Source: Lachnospiraceae bacterium
Lineage (GTDB): Bacteria > Bacillota > Clostridia > Lachnospirales > Lachnospiraceae
DNA length: 42,528 nt
Assembly (NCBI GenBank): GCA_026169045.1
Contig: JAPFDH010000035.1
Coordinates: forward strand, 1 to 42,528
Direction: 5' to 3'
This document shows, piece after piece, positions 1-8,660 of this stretch. The position numbers and the translations under genes were made by a program. The first letter of the stretch is position 1. Each line of letters starts with the position of its first letter. The notes beneath the pieces were generated by a model. It was not told the origin of the DNA. It saw only the letters and a program-made list of their open reading frames with translations, and ran no database searches.

Positions 1-57
1 AATAAAATACATTCAATCGGCTTCGCCGCAAATTTTGAGCGATTTGTCAAGTGGTTT

Positions 58-85
58 TTGACAAAAAAGTGGGGGATTTTAATAA
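58..85 (+). promoter_or_regulatory. candidate promoter of the first gene
   Basis: A consensus -35 TTGACA lies at 58-63 and a weak -10 TAATAA at 80-85, with a 16-bp spacer. The -35 also forms the right arm of an 8-bp inverted repeat, TTTGTCAA (43-50) with TTGACAAA (58-65), which could be an operator or the tail of an upstream transcript. The -10 is poor, so the call is tentative. Confidence 0.35.
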
Positions 86-89
86 AAAA

Positions 90-128
90 GGAATCTGAAA
101 GCCTTATATTTATTGGCTTAAAGATTCC
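90..128 (+). other. leader hairpin before the first gene
   Basis: GGAATCT (90-96) pairs with AGATTCC (122-128), and inside it AAGCC (99-103) pairs with GGCTT (115-119), giving a two-part stem just upstream of the Shine-Dalgarno of the next gene. No U-tract follows, so it is not a normal terminator. It may stabilise the mRNA or be a small regulatory fold. Confidence 0.35.
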
Positions 129-163
129 GAGAGATCATTTACTACAAAAGGAGGTAATAAGAT

Positions 164-610
164 ATGTTGGAAAAAGACATTATCCGTAATGTACTTCTGC
201 ATCATCACTATTTGAGCGCCCAAGACTATGCCGGGAAGTACGTGGATCAAATTTTACTGGAAGATTCAAGCAATGATGATATTAAGTATCTTGCGACAAA
301 AACATTCCGTAATATGATTCGTTACGAACTGCAACAGGAATGTGAAAATCATACGTACACAGGTAGCGAATTCTGGGAAGTCCATACAATGATTAATTTC
401 TTTCTGGAACAGCTAAAATTGCACAGCATTTATTCCAATACTTCCGCCGATGAGGTTCGTCATCTCGGAGAAACCGTTTTCTTTACCTGTTTTAAAGAAG
501 ATCTTTTTGTTGAATCGGATGATTCCGAAGAAAAAAATGAAGAGGAAAACGTCGATTCATCGGAATCTTTTTCTCAAACGGAATCGGAAGCACAAACTCA
601 TCAGCAGTAA
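164..610 (+). CDS. uncharacterised acidic protein
   Basis: A 148-residue protein that I do not recognise. Residues 1-110 look like a compact helical cytoplasmic domain with no signal peptide or membrane segment. Residues 115-148 are a low-complexity tail rich in Glu, Asp, Ser and Gln, probably disordered. A strong ribosome-binding site (AAAGGAGG) ends 8 bases before the ATG, and a stem-loop terminator follows directly, so the gene appears to be a monocistronic unit. It converges with the glycosidase gene. No catalytic motif is visible. That it is a real gene is well supported; its function is unknown. Confidence 0.75.
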   Translation: MLEKDIIRNVLLHHHYLSAQDYAGKYVDQILLEDSSNDDIKYLATKTFRNMIRYELQQECENHTYTGSEFWEVHTMINFFLEQLKLHSIYSNTSADEVRHLGETVFFTCFKEDLFVESDDSEEKNEEENVDSSESFSQTESEAQTHQQ

Positions 611-611
611 A

Positions 612-666
612 AGACCGTCCTGTAGAATTCAGGCTTTTCAAAGCCTGATATCTTAACAGGACGGTC
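612..666. terminator. bidirectional terminator between convergent genes
   Basis: AGACCGTCCTGT (612-623) pairs perfectly with ACAGGACGGTCT (655-666). A second hairpin, TCAGGCTTTT/AAAGCCTGA (630-649), sits in the loop. T-rich sequence follows on both strands (CTCTTTGTTCT on plus, TTTTACT on minus), and the element separates two converging genes. Confidence 0.8.
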
Positions 667-674
667 TCTTTGTT

Positions 675-3290
675 CTATTGAACTTCTTTTATTTCTATGA
701 TACTATCTGCATTTTTAGGCACCGGAATGAGTACTGCCTTCTGAAATGTCAAATAAGATACCTTACAATGATTTACAAGAATTTCTGATACATCGCCTGA
801 CGGGACTGCCATAATATAGGATACATCCATACTATCTTTTTTCTTATCCCAGGTTTTCAGATGAATTTCCATTCTCCCCTCTGTTTGAATTACCTGACGC
901 ATCCATAAATTGACGGGCACGGTAATGGTTCCTTCCGTAAAGCATCCATGATACCACAAAATCACCGGTGATGATAAACCACTGAAATTATGCCATCCTG
1001 CCCCTCTTCCTGACTGTACCATAAAATGTTCATAACAATGATACGATGCATCTGTTTCTCTTTTCCAAAGATTCAATGCTGTCTCTGCAATCCGAACAGC
1101 GTTTTCCGCATATCCCTGTTCCAGCATTCCTAAAAATACAAACCACTGATGCGGCATCCAAACAGATCCGTTCCAATATCCATCCGATTGATAGTAAGAT
1201 GCCTCTTTATCCACTACAGATATTCCTATAGGCGTCCACATATGCTCTTCTGACATAAGATAAAAAGCCAATTGTTTCTTTTGTTTTTCCGTACATACAT
1301 CTACCATAAAGGGATATGCACCATCTAATCCTTTATTATAATTTTCTCCTTTTTCTGTCCGCAGAGGAATAATCTTTGAATCCTGATAAACCAGATAAGA
1401 AAAATAACCGGTTTCTTCGTCATATGCATAGGTTTGCAACGCTTGCGTCCATACTTTTATATCTTCTCTATAACCGGTATCGTCTTCTCCCAATTCCATA
1501 GCAGCCATTGCCATTATTCTTGCAAAATTGATGGCATGACAGGTATTAATAACCGGACTCACATATCCTCCCATCCTTTTTTCCATAACATACTTCTGTG
1601 GCGGATAATCATCCCATCCTCCAGAGTTATAAAAATAATCAAATGGTCTCAAAATACCAGATTCTTTCATTACCATATGAGATTTGGGATTATGTCCGGA
1701 ATAAAAATCATAATATTGCTTCATAGAAGGATAATATTCTCTTAGGAAATCCACATCCTCTGTTTTTTCAAAAATAGCCTTATATACATAAGCCTGTACC
1801 GGTACCATACTTCCATGATGTATGAAAGCAGCATGGGAATTTCCCGGTTCCGTTAAATAGTCGTCCAAACATTCTTTAGCCAAATCCACGTGGATCCCTG
1901 TCATTCCAAGTGCGATAAAACCATTATCCCATGTGTACAAAGAATCCCACCATTTTCCTGGAGTAAAATGACGAATGTAATTTCCCTGAACACGAACAGG
2001 ATATACAACATTTGTCAGCATAACTGCCTGCATTAAATTCTGTCCTAATGCATAAGGATTTTCCAATTTTCTTATGCTGTTTTCATTTTCAAAATCATTT
2101 TTCTCACAAGAACAATTCTTTAACTGTGCTTTTATTTCATCTTTTTTTCCGCATATAATTTTTCCGCATAATTTTCTCGTTTCACCTGGTTCCAAAAAAA
2201 TCGGACGGATAAAAATATTGATATATTCATCTTTTCCATCATCAATTAATATCTTTGATACATGATTGTGTGTCATATAAGGCAAATATGTTTCCGGACG
2301 AGAAGTACGAAATTCCCTTACTTCATAAGACTCTGCCTCCCAAATCACTCCATATCCTACTTCCATGTCCGGATAAGATATAATCAATTGATTTTTCTCT
2401 TCCTCCAATACTGGAAGAAAACTTTTACTTCGGTTCACTATCTCCGGTTTTTTTTCAGATAGGATGATGCAGTCGATTGCTACTCCGTTTCCTCTTTTGC
2501 ATGTTAAAATCAGTTCTCTACTATTGCAATTGGTTACAGGTAACGAATAAAACTGCAACTCGTCTCCGGAAATGTGCAGTGCTTCCTCACATATTCCTTT
2601 CAGTTCAAACTCTCCTTCTCCCTCCGCACGTATGTATAATACCTTATTCTCTCCGGGGCATCGTACAAAGCGATACTTTACCTGATCACCCTCATTCTGA
2701 CCAAAAAAGCCGGTCATACCATATGGACCTTTTTTTCCGGAAAGCGCATGTCCATGGTAATATTGTTTCCCTGTCATTTCTCCCGTTAAAGTACCATCGA
2801 AATTCAGCCCTTCTCTTCTCTGTTCCGCTTTTAAATCCAACGTTTCATACATTAAAGCATCAAGAGCTATTGCACTCTCAGGAAGATCCAATTCTACTTC
2901 TTCTGCCAACTCGCGATGCATCAAATAATGCAGTACCAATGCCTGCGGAAGATTGGTTTTGTTTACAAACTCTGCTTCCACTTCCACAGCATTATCACCA
3001 AGTTTTCTATAAGAAACATCAGTAAAAACCTGGTCTTTCCATTCGGTTTCAAAACGATACCCATAACTGCTCTGATCGCTGTTTGCATACCATGGCATAT
3101 AATTGGATTGATACACTTCTACAGGGAGCTGTGTCATTCCCCTGTACTGAGACGGAAACACAGAAAACTCCATCAACGTACCTTTTTCTTCTTCCGCAAT
3201 ATGCGCAATTCCCGCTAACTTTTTCGAATATGGACCCCAACCGTCCACTTGCCCCTTCCTTTTTTTGTTCACCGTTGGATACGTACGCAT
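675..3290 (-). CDS. GH63/MGH1-like glycoside hydrolase
   Basis: An 871-residue protein of the (alpha/alpha)6-barrel glycosidase class related to GH63 and MGH1-like enzymes, which cleave glucosyl or mannosyl residues from oligosaccharides or glycosylated small molecules. Residues 1-400 look like a beta-rich domain and 410-800 like the catalytic barrel. The barrel carries the WDNGF motif near residue 455, whose Asp is the likely acid, GYWNGSVWMPHQW near 700, and a YEHF segment near 752 that may hold the second carboxylate. There is no signal peptide, so it acts in the cytoplasm, presumably on imported or intracellular glycans. The ATG follows GGAGGTGG by five bases. No transporter or regulator is adjacent, so the substrate cannot be inferred from context. 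Confidence 0.8.
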   Translation of the reverse strand: MRTYPTVNKKRKGQVDGWGPYSKKLAGIAHIAEEEKGTLMEFSVFPSQYRGMTQLPVEVYQSNYMPWYANSDQSSYGYRFETEWKDQVFTDVSYRKLGDNAVEVEAEFVNKTNLPQALVLHYLMHRELAEEVELDLPESAIALDALMYETLDLKAEQRREGLNFDGTLTGEMTGKQYYHGHALSGKKGPYGMTGFFGQNEGDQVKYRFVRCPGENKVLYIRAEGEGEFELKGICEEALHISGDELQFYSLPVTNCNSRELILTCKRGNGVAIDCIILSEKKPEIVNRSKSFLPVLEEEKNQLIISYPDMEVGYGVIWEAESYEVREFRTSRPETYLPYMTHNHVSKILIDDGKDEYINIFIRPIFLEPGETRKLCGKIICGKKDEIKAQLKNCSCEKNDFENENSIRKLENPYALGQNLMQAVMLTNVVYPVRVQGNYIRHFTPGKWWDSLYTWDNGFIALGMTGIHVDLAKECLDDYLTEPGNSHAAFIHHGSMVPVQAYVYKAIFEKTEDVDFLREYYPSMKQYYDFYSGHNPKSHMVMKESGILRPFDYFYNSGGWDDYPPQKYVMEKRMGGYVSPVINTCHAINFARIMAMAAMELGEDDTGYREDIKVWTQALQTYAYDEETGYFSYLVYQDSKIIPLRTEKGENYNKGLDGAYPFMVDVCTEKQKKQLAFYLMSEEHMWTPIGISVVDKEASYYQSDGYWNGSVWMPHQWFVFLGMLEQGYAENAVRIAETALNLWKRETDASYHCYEHFMVQSGRGAGWHNFSGLSSPVILWYHGCFTEGTITVPVNLWMRQVIQTEGRMEIHLKTWDKKKDSMDVSYIMAVPSGDVSEILVNHCKVSYLTFQKAVLIPVPKNADSIIEIKEVQ

Positions 3291-3352
3291 AATCCACCTC
3301 CATTTTAACCTTCCACTGTTCGATTCAAACCATCCATTCTATTAAAAACAAA

Positions 3353-3408
3353 AACCAGCCTTTTCCTTTCATACAGATAACTACTTCAAAAAAGGATTAG
3401 GCCGGCTT
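3353..3408 (-). terminator. terminator of the HEAT-repeat gene
   Basis: On the minus strand AGCCGGCCT pairs with AGGCTGGTT (with G-T pairs) and an inner CCTTT pairs with AAAGG. A TTTTTGTTTTT tract follows (3343-3354). It lies directly downstream of the 113-residue HEAT protein gene. Confidence 0.7.
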
Positions 3409-3428
3409 CCACAAACATTATTTTCAGG

Positions 3429-3770
3429 CTATTTTCTGTTTCTTATTTTATTCAGTGCGTTTTGAATAGCATTTTTTAACTCTTTATTATTGGGATCCGC
3501 TTCCTGAAACATCAACTGCAAATTCGCCACAGCATGATCCGTTCCGACATTTCCCAATGAGTTTAATGCCTCCAATACAACTTTCTGATCTGTCGCATTT
3601 AATAACGCCACCAATACATTCACAGAATCATCAGAACTTGATTGACCACATGCTCTCGCCAACATACATAATTCATCTGGTCCACTGGAGTAAAGATATT
3701 TTGATTTTATCTTCTCCCATTTTCCTCTTTTTACTAACCTTGCAATCTTTTCTTCTGTTGATCCAAACAT
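3429..3770 (-). CDS. small HEAT-repeat protein
   Basis: A 113-residue soluble protein. Residues 30-110 form two to three helix pairs of HEAT/Armadillo type: a stretch reading VNVLVALLNATDQKVVLEAL is followed by a second unit beginning LGNVGTDHAVANLQ. Such repeats make protein-binding scaffolds. The basic N-terminus (residues 1-25) may be a separate contact site. It has its own strong promoter at 3949-3976, a long leader of about 170 bases and its own terminator, so it is expressed alone. The partner is unknown; no enzymatic motif is present. Confidence 0.75.
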   Translation of the reverse strand: MFGSTEEKIARLVKRGKWEKIKSKYLYSSGPDELCMLARACGQSSSDDSVNVLVALLNATDQKVVLEALNSLGNVGTDHAVANLQLMFQEADPNNKELKNAIQNALNKIRNRK

Positions 3771-3948
3771 ATCTATGCCTTCTTTCTATCTGTATAAAAT
3801 TATCAGTAACCAAAACACCACTTTTCATCTGTAAGAAAACGATTTCTCCCATCACATCTGTTTTCTATATAAATCTCTGTTTTAAACACCAGTTGTTAAA
3901 CACAAATACGATAGGACAGCAATGTTTTTTGTTGTACCTTGTATATTT

Positions 3949-3976
3949 ATTATAACACCCTGGAATCTCAAGTCAA
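3949..3976 (-). promoter_or_regulatory. strong sigma-A promoter of the HEAT-repeat gene
   Basis: On the minus strand TTGACT (3971-3976) and TATAAT (3949-3954) are separated by 16 bp. The predicted start near 3942 leaves a 5' leader of about 170 bases before the ATG at 3770. I see no recognised riboswitch in that leader. Confidence 0.65.
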
Positions 3977-4022
3977 TCTTTCTGTAATTTTTTCATATTT
4001 TTTTCCCAATTTTCATATTTCT

Positions 4023-4574
4023 TTAATATTTTATTCGTTTTCTTATTGTTTCACCAACCGTACATGCCGCAAGAATCTTTAATGCATCAAAAATCACAAA
4101 TGGAAATACACATACACTTAACGCATACCAGAATTCTGTTTTCATAAGTATCATATACCAAATTGTTCCAAAAATATAAATACAAACTGTTCCCAAAATC
4201 ATGCCCACTGCATACCACAATGGTTTTCCGGGATGCTTCTCTGTAAAAATCCCCCCAATCCAAGTAAGAAATAAAAAGCCGATCAAATACCCGCCGGTTG
4301 GTCCTACCATCTTACCAATTCCTCCGGTAAATCCCGAAAACACAGGAACTCCAACCGCTCCGATCAAAAGATAAATCAGAAAACTGATTGTAGCTTTCTT
4401 TTTTCCAAGTAATATAACACTAAAACACAAAACCAAATTTGTTAATGTAACTGGAATAGTTCCTATGGGAATCGACATCGGTGCCAAAATACATGTCACC
4501 GCTGTCATCAGTGCCATAACTGTCATTTCATACACCGAAATTTTCTTCTCAGTAATATTTGCTTGTTTTTCCAT
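4023..4574 (-). CDS. bioY: biotin ECF transporter S component BioY
   Basis: A 183-residue integral membrane protein with about six hydrophobic helices and the BioY family pattern: PIGTIPVTLTN near residues 35-45 and a glycine-rich segment with GPTGGYLIGF near 92-101. BioY binds biotin with high affinity and works with the shared ECF energising module (EcfA, EcfA', EcfT), which is not encoded here. The ATG follows AAAGGAGG by about six bases. Its promoter overlaps a BirA-like operator, which points to repression when biotin is plentiful. No biotin-synthesis genes are adjacent, consistent with a biotin scavenger. Confidence 0.93.
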   Translation of the reverse strand: MEKQANITEKKISVYEMTVMALMTAVTCILAPMSIPIGTIPVTLTNLVLCFSVILLGKKKATISFLIYLLIGAVGVPVFSGFTGGIGKMVGPTGGYLIGFLFLTWIGGIFTEKHPGKPLWYAVGMILGTVCIYIFGTIWYMILMKTEFWYALSVCVFPFVIFDALKILAACTVGETIRKRIKY

Positions 4575-4622
4575 TTTTTCCTCCTTTTAACAAACGTATC
4601 TATTATTAAACCGCTATTTTCT

Positions 4623-4650
4623 ATTATAAATATTTTGTTTCAATTGTCAA
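4623..4650 (-). promoter_or_regulatory. consensus promoter of bioY
   Basis: On the minus strand a perfect TTGACA (4645-4650) and a perfect TATAAT (4623-4628) are separated by 16 bp. The -35 lies within the left half of the operator at 4644-4674. Confidence 0.75.
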
Positions 4651-4674
4651 CTTCATCATTTAGATAGTTAACAT
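4644..4674. promoter_or_regulatory. BirA-type biotin operator
   Basis: TTGTCAAC (4644-4651) and GTTAACAT (4667-4674) form an interrupted palindrome with a 15-bp spacer. This matches the known Firmicute BirA site (TTGTTAAC-spacer-GTTAACAA) with one mismatch in each half. It overlaps the bioY -35, so holo-BirA bound here would block RNA polymerase. Confidence 0.7.
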
Positions 4675-4714
4675 TCTTTTTTTCTTTCTAACACATGTTT
4701 CTCCATAAATCTAC

Positions 4715-4743
4715 TTGTATTTCTTGTTCTTTCTGCTTATACT
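4715..4743 (+). promoter_or_regulatory. promoter of the siroheme reductase
   Basis: TTGTAT (4715-4720) and TATACT (4738-4743) are spaced by 17 bp. The leader that follows has two TTAAGG-containing segments (near 4750 and 4776), and ACCCT can pair with AGGGT across a 17-base loop, a possible regulatory site. Confidence 0.5.
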
Positions 4744-4811
4744 TAGTCTTAAGGAACCCTGTCATTTTGCTTCGTTAAGGGTCACATTATTGAGAGAAAG
4801 GACGGTATAAA

Positions 4812-6359
4812 ATGATAAGTTCTACTTTACAACAAAAATTTAGTGAGGAAATTTCATTATTTGATGAAAAAATTCACGCCTTTGAAGCCGGTGAACTGGA
4901 TCGCAATACATTTAAAGGTATTTCCGGAGGATTTGGCAGCTATGCTCAAAGATCCAATGGATACATGCTTCGTCTCCGTTTACCCGGAGGACAAATTTCC
5001 AAAGAAAAACTGCGTTTCTTTTCTGATTCCATCCAGAATCATCATGTCAACCTTTTGAAAATTACCACCTGTCAGACGATTCAGATGCATAATCTGAGTG
5101 CGGACAGCACAGTCTCCATCATGAGAGATGCCATGAATTTTGGTATTATTACAAGGGGTGGAGGTGGAGACAATCCAAGAAATGTTATGGCCAGTCCACT
5201 TTCCGGTGTAGAAAAAGGTGAAACCTTTGACGTTCTCCCCTATGTACAGGCTGCCGGTGAATATCTTTTAAGTAGAATTCCCGGTCTACACATGCCACGT
5301 AAACTGAAGGTAGGTTTTTCCAATACCCCTTCCAACGAAACCCATGCCACATTCCGTGATTTAGGTTTTATAGCACGAAATGACGGTTCTTTCTCTGTCT
5401 ATTGTGCCGGTGGACTGGGACCAAATCCAAAACTCGGGGTATGGATTACTGATCATGTTTGTCCAAACGAAATTTCTTTCTATATAAGTGCAATGATTCG
5501 CCTCTTTACCACATATGGTAATTACGAATCACGGGCAAAATCCCGTACCCGTTATCTCCAGGATACTTTGGGTGCTGAGGAAATCCGTAAACAGTTTCTT
5601 GCATTTGTAGAACAAGCCAAAGCAGAGGAAGAAGCCTGGCCCATCCCCAGCTTACAACCAATTACGAAAAAGGGAAACGGTACTATCTCCGGCAAACGAA
5701 TCATACCACAAAAACAGGATGGTCTCTATGCCGTTTCTTACCATCCCATTGGCGGATGTCTTCCTCCACAAACACTCATTCAGTTATATCAGACGATAAA
5801 AGATATGCCGCAGACAGAAATTCGTATCTCTCCAGACGGTACATTGTATACGATTAATCTGACAGCCAGCGAGGTTCCTGCTGTATTACAGATTACAGAA
5901 GACGGCGCACAATCTCTGTTTGAAACAAGTGTAAGCTGCATCGGTTCTTCCATCTGCCAGCATGGACTTAGAAATTCCCAGGGACTTCTCAATTCCTGCA
6001 TCATGCGGGTTCGCCAAGAAGCTTTTCCAGATGGTGTTTTACCCAGAATCCATATTTCCGGCTGTCCATCCAGTTGCGGCAGCCATCAAGCCGCTTCCAT
6101 CGGACTGGTAGGCCATTCTAAAAAAATAGATGGTGTAATGTTGTCCGCCTTCAAAGTTTTTATTAATGGTTGTGAACAAAATCCGGGCAGCCGTCTTGGC
6201 ACAGAATGTGGCATATTATTGGAATCCGTTATTCCGGAATTTTTCGTAGCACTTGGACATCTTGTTGAAAAAAGCAATCTTTCATTTTATCAATGGTTCC
6301 CTGACCATCAGGATGAATTGAAACAGCTTATTTTAGAATACGCAGAAAAAACAGAATAA
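4812..6359 (+). CDS. ferredoxin-type nitrite/sulfite reductase (siroheme, 4Fe-4S)
   Basis: A 515-residue hemoprotein of the NirA/sulfite-reductase family, which carries out six-electron reduction of nitrite to ammonia or sulfite to sulfide. Two ferredoxin-like half domains are visible: residues 35-110 with a binding motif GGGGDNPRNVMASP near 117-130, and a second half from about 295. The cluster ligands are intact: Cys376-X5-Cys382 and Cys418-X3-Cys422 (CIGSSIC and GCPSSCG), which bridge [4Fe-4S] and siroheme. No ferredoxin, flavoprotein partner, siroheme synthase or transporter lies next to it. Substrate cannot be decided from sequence alone. The start is supported by AAAGGA nine or ten bases upstream. 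Confidence 0.85.
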   Translation: MISSTLQQKFSEEISLFDEKIHAFEAGELDRNTFKGISGGFGSYAQRSNGYMLRLRLPGGQISKEKLRFFSDSIQNHHVNLLKITTCQTIQMHNLSADSTVSIMRDAMNFGIITRGGGGDNPRNVMASPLSGVEKGETFDVLPYVQAAGEYLLSRIPGLHMPRKLKVGFSNTPSNETHATFRDLGFIARNDGSFSVYCAGGLGPNPKLGVWITDHVCPNEISFYISAMIRLFTTYGNYESRAKSRTRYLQDTLGAEEIRKQFLAFVEQAKAEEEAWPIPSLQPITKKGNGTISGKRIIPQKQDGLYAVSYHPIGGCLPPQTLIQLYQTIKDMPQTEIRISPDGTLYTINLTASEVPAVLQITEDGAQSLFETSVSCIGSSICQHGLRNSQGLLNSCIMRVRQEAFPDGVLPRIHISGCPSSCGSHQAASIGLVGHSKKIDGVMLSAFKVFINGCEQNPGSRLGTECGILLESVIPEFFVALGHLVEKSNLSFYQWFPDHQDELKQLILEYAEKTE

Positions 6360-6369
6360 GTAATTTTAT

Positions 6370-6424
6370 AAAATAAAACAGGAAGAACGTATCGATCAAA
6401 ATATGTTCTTCCTGTTTTATTTTA
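6370..6424. terminator. bidirectional terminator
   Basis: A perfect stem of about 19 bp: AAAATAAAACAGGAAGAAC pairs with GTTCTTCCTGTTTTATTTT around a 16-base loop. T-rich sides on both strands let it stop the reductase transcript and the converging rnhA transcript. Confidence 0.9.
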
Positions 6425-6431
6425 TACTCAT

Positions 6432-6914
6432 CTAAGCGTATTCCAGACCTTCATCTTTTTGAAGATTCGTTCCATCTGCTGCTGACGTTGCCAGATAATC
6501 ACATCGCTCATTCATCTCATGTCCGGCATGTCCTTTTACCCAATGAAAGGTTACCTGATGCGGTTTCTTTGCCTCTAAAAGTCGTTTCCAGAGATCTACA
6601 TTTTTTACCGGCTCATTTTTTCCCCTTTTCCAGCCTTTCTTTATCCAGCCATCCAGCCAGTGATCATTAAATGCTTTTACTAAATATTGAGAATCCGAAA
6701 AAAGATCAATCTCACAGGGACGATTCAAAGCTTCCAAACCTGCAATCGCTGCCATCAATTCCATTCGATTATTGGTCGTTTTCTCATATCCTCCGGATAA
6801 TTCCTTTACATGAAGCTGCCCTTTGGGATCAATGTAATGAATGACTGCTCCATACCCTCCCGGGCCTTCCGGGTTTCCTCTGGCAGATCCATCTGTATAA
6901 ATCGTTACTTTCAT
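6432..6914 (-). CDS. rnhA: ribonuclease HI
   Basis: Ribonuclease HI degrades the RNA strand of RNA-DNA hybrids such as R-loops and Okazaki primers. Counting from the chosen ATG (160 residues), the catalytic set is complete: Asp8 (YTDGSARGN), Glu52 (NNRMELM), Asp74 (FSDSQY) and Asp139 (NERCDYLA), with the flexible-loop His129. The basic handle helix [10 protein letters not shown] is present. A longer frame from 6950 would overlap the end of the MutS-like gene; the ATG at 6914 follows GAGAGG by 11 bases and starts at the family's normal N-terminus MKVTIYTDG. It is the last gene of the proline operon and ends at a bidirectional terminator. Confidence 0.93.
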   Translation of the reverse strand: MKVTIYTDGSARGNPEGPGGYGAVIHYIDPKGQLHVKELSGGYEKTTNNRMELMAAIAGLEALNRPCEIDLFSDSQYLVKAFNDHWLDGWIKKGWKRGKNEPVKNVDLWKRLLEAKKPHQVTFHWVKGHAGHEMNERCDYLATSAADGTNLQKDEGLEYA

Positions 6915-6937
6915 GCGTTCTGTTTCCTCTCTGTTTC

Positions 6938-8626
6938 TTACATTTCCCATATACCTGTATCCAAAAAGTGCTTTGCTGTCTGGTCAGCTTTTTCAATCAC
7001 ATCTTCTTCATATCCCATAATCTGAAGAAGACGAATTGCATTTCTTGTCGTCGCACTTCCTTTATTCAAACGATAATTAAAAATGATATCATTATCTACA
7101 ATTTCTTCTTTAAAATGATAGTTGGAATAATAATCATTCAATAACTGGGTCAACTCAATATCATGGGTAGCAGCAAAGCACATAACTCCACTCTGTGAAA
7201 GACTTTGAAGAATACGCGAGGAAGCAGCGATACGTTCTACAGTATTGGTTCCGCGAAGTACCTCATCCACAAAACAAAGGACTGTCGCTCCCTTTTCCTT
7301 TGCAGCATCCATAATTCTCTTTAATGAACGAATTTCCACCATATAATAACTTTCATTTCCCTGCAAATTATCCTTTAACGCCATTGATGAGTACACACGG
7401 AAAAAATTGGCGTGATAGGAATGAGCCGGTATGGTATCAATGGTCTGTGCCAACAAAGCACAGATAGCGGTTGTCTTTAAAAAAGTTGATTTTCCCGATG
7501 CATTGGAACCTGTTAAAAGTACAGAACGTTTTTCATAAATACTGTTTGCCACCGGTTCTTCCACCAGCGGATGGTACATATCCTTAGCTTCCAGAACAGT
7601 CCCATTTCCTTCTATCATATCCCCGCGACAATAAAATGGAAGACACTCTCTATAAGAAGCGATGGCAATATACGCTTCCAACTGTCCGATTGTTTCCAAA
7701 AGTGTACGAATCGTCTTGATATTTTTCTGCACTTTTCCAATCATATTGTTAAATTTGATGATATCAATATGGGTAAACATACGGACATAATCCATTACAA
7801 TTTCTCCCAAATCCCCAGTGAGTTTATCCCCGGATCCAATATACTTTACATCTTTTTTCAAAGATGCCAGATTCTTGGCCCCTTCTCTGAGCGTATCCAG
7901 ATACGGTTTTAATTCCGGTTCATTGTGTTTTCCCAAATATTCGCAGCTATGAATTAATCGTAACACCGCACCTACACATACAAAATACGGTTCAATATCC
8001 GACTTCGTTTTAAAATATTCGTATATATTGTATCCCAGAACAAAAATAACAGCTAAAATTCCAAAAGCCGGATTTTGTACCAGAATAATTGCCGCAACAA
8101 AAATCAGCAGAATATGCAGATAATGCCGAAAATTCCCTTCATTTTCCAGCTCGGCAAAATTGCTGATATAATCATACAGAGATAATTTTTTCGTTCTTCC
8201 CACATGGGCAATATCAATCTGATAACTGATTCGTTCTTTTTCATGGGTGCGGAAATATTCAATTACACGATTCCTTTCATCCAAAATCTTTTGTTCAAAA
8301 CAAGGCGTACGCAGCATCTTATAAAGATATTCCTCTCCCACCGAAGATTGGGTATTATTAATTGACATAAAAACGGAATCCATATCCAAATCATTCCATG
8401 TAATATCATCAATTGTAAACTCTTTTCCCTTTGTTTTTTTATAATAGCTTCCTATTCCCTGGAATTCATCATATTCATATTCTCTGTTGGGTATTTGTCC
8501 CCAATTCTTCATGATCGCAGCCAGGTATTTTTTTCTTCGTCTTTGTTCTTTTGTTACAATTCGATAAATCAGCACCGCCAGCAAAATTACACCAATGGCA
8601 ATGTACAGATACATATTTGAATCCAT
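6938..8626 (-). CDS. membrane-anchored MutS-family ATPase
   Basis: A 562-residue protein with a MutS-type ABC ATPase in its C-terminal third: Walker [10 protein letters not shown] near residue 375, Walker [11 protein letters not shown] near 460, and the H-loop ATHD near 490. The clamp/core region around 200-360 is reduced. Unlike repair MutS, the N-terminus is a transmembrane helix (residues 4-23), and a second hydrophobic pair is found near 165-205. The mismatch-binding domain I is missing. It therefore belongs to the membrane-bound MutS-like group, and its role in mismatch repair is doubtful. I chose ATG 8626 because GGAGG lies six bases upstream; the in-frame ATG at 8638 includes that site. 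It precedes rnhA by 23 bases. Confidence 0.85.
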   Translation of the reverse strand: MDSNMYLYIAIGVILLAVLIYRIVTKEQRRRKKYLAAIMKNWGQIPNREYEYDEFQGIGSYYKKTKGKEFTIDDITWNDLDMDSVFMSINNTQSSVGEEYLYKMLRTPCFEQKILDERNRVIEYFRTHEKERISYQIDIAHVGRTKKLSLYDYISNFAELENEGNFRHYLHILLIFVAAIILVQNPAFGILAVIFVLGYNIYEYFKTKSDIEPYFVCVGAVLRLIHSCEYLGKHNEPELKPYLDTLREGAKNLASLKKDVKYIGSGDKLTGDLGEIVMDYVRMFTHIDIIKFNNMIGKVQKNIKTIRTLLETIGQLEAYIAIASYRECLPFYCRGDMIEGNGTVLEAKDMYHPLVEEPVANSIYEKRSVLLTGSNASGKSTFLKTTAICALLAQTIDTIPAHSYHANFFRVYSSMALKDNLQGNESYYMVEIRSLKRIMDAAKEKGATVLCFVDEVLRGTNTVERIAASSRILQSLSQSGVMCFAATHDIELTQLLNDYYSNYHFKEEIVDNDIIFNYRLNKGSATTRNAIRLLQIMGYEEDVIEKADQTAKHFLDTGIWEM

Positions 8627-8660
8627 GCTTTCCTCCATTTTCCGTCAATTTTTATTGATT

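Noticed and set aside
2477-3025. Long plus-strand frame (182 codons) opposite the glycosidase gene
   Set aside because: It is antisense to a protein with clear family motifs, lacks a ribosome-binding site and has biased shadow-frame composition.
3673-3855. 60-codon frame in the leader of the HEAT-repeat gene
   Set aside because: It overlaps the real gene in another frame and has no convincing ribosome-binding site or family resemblance.
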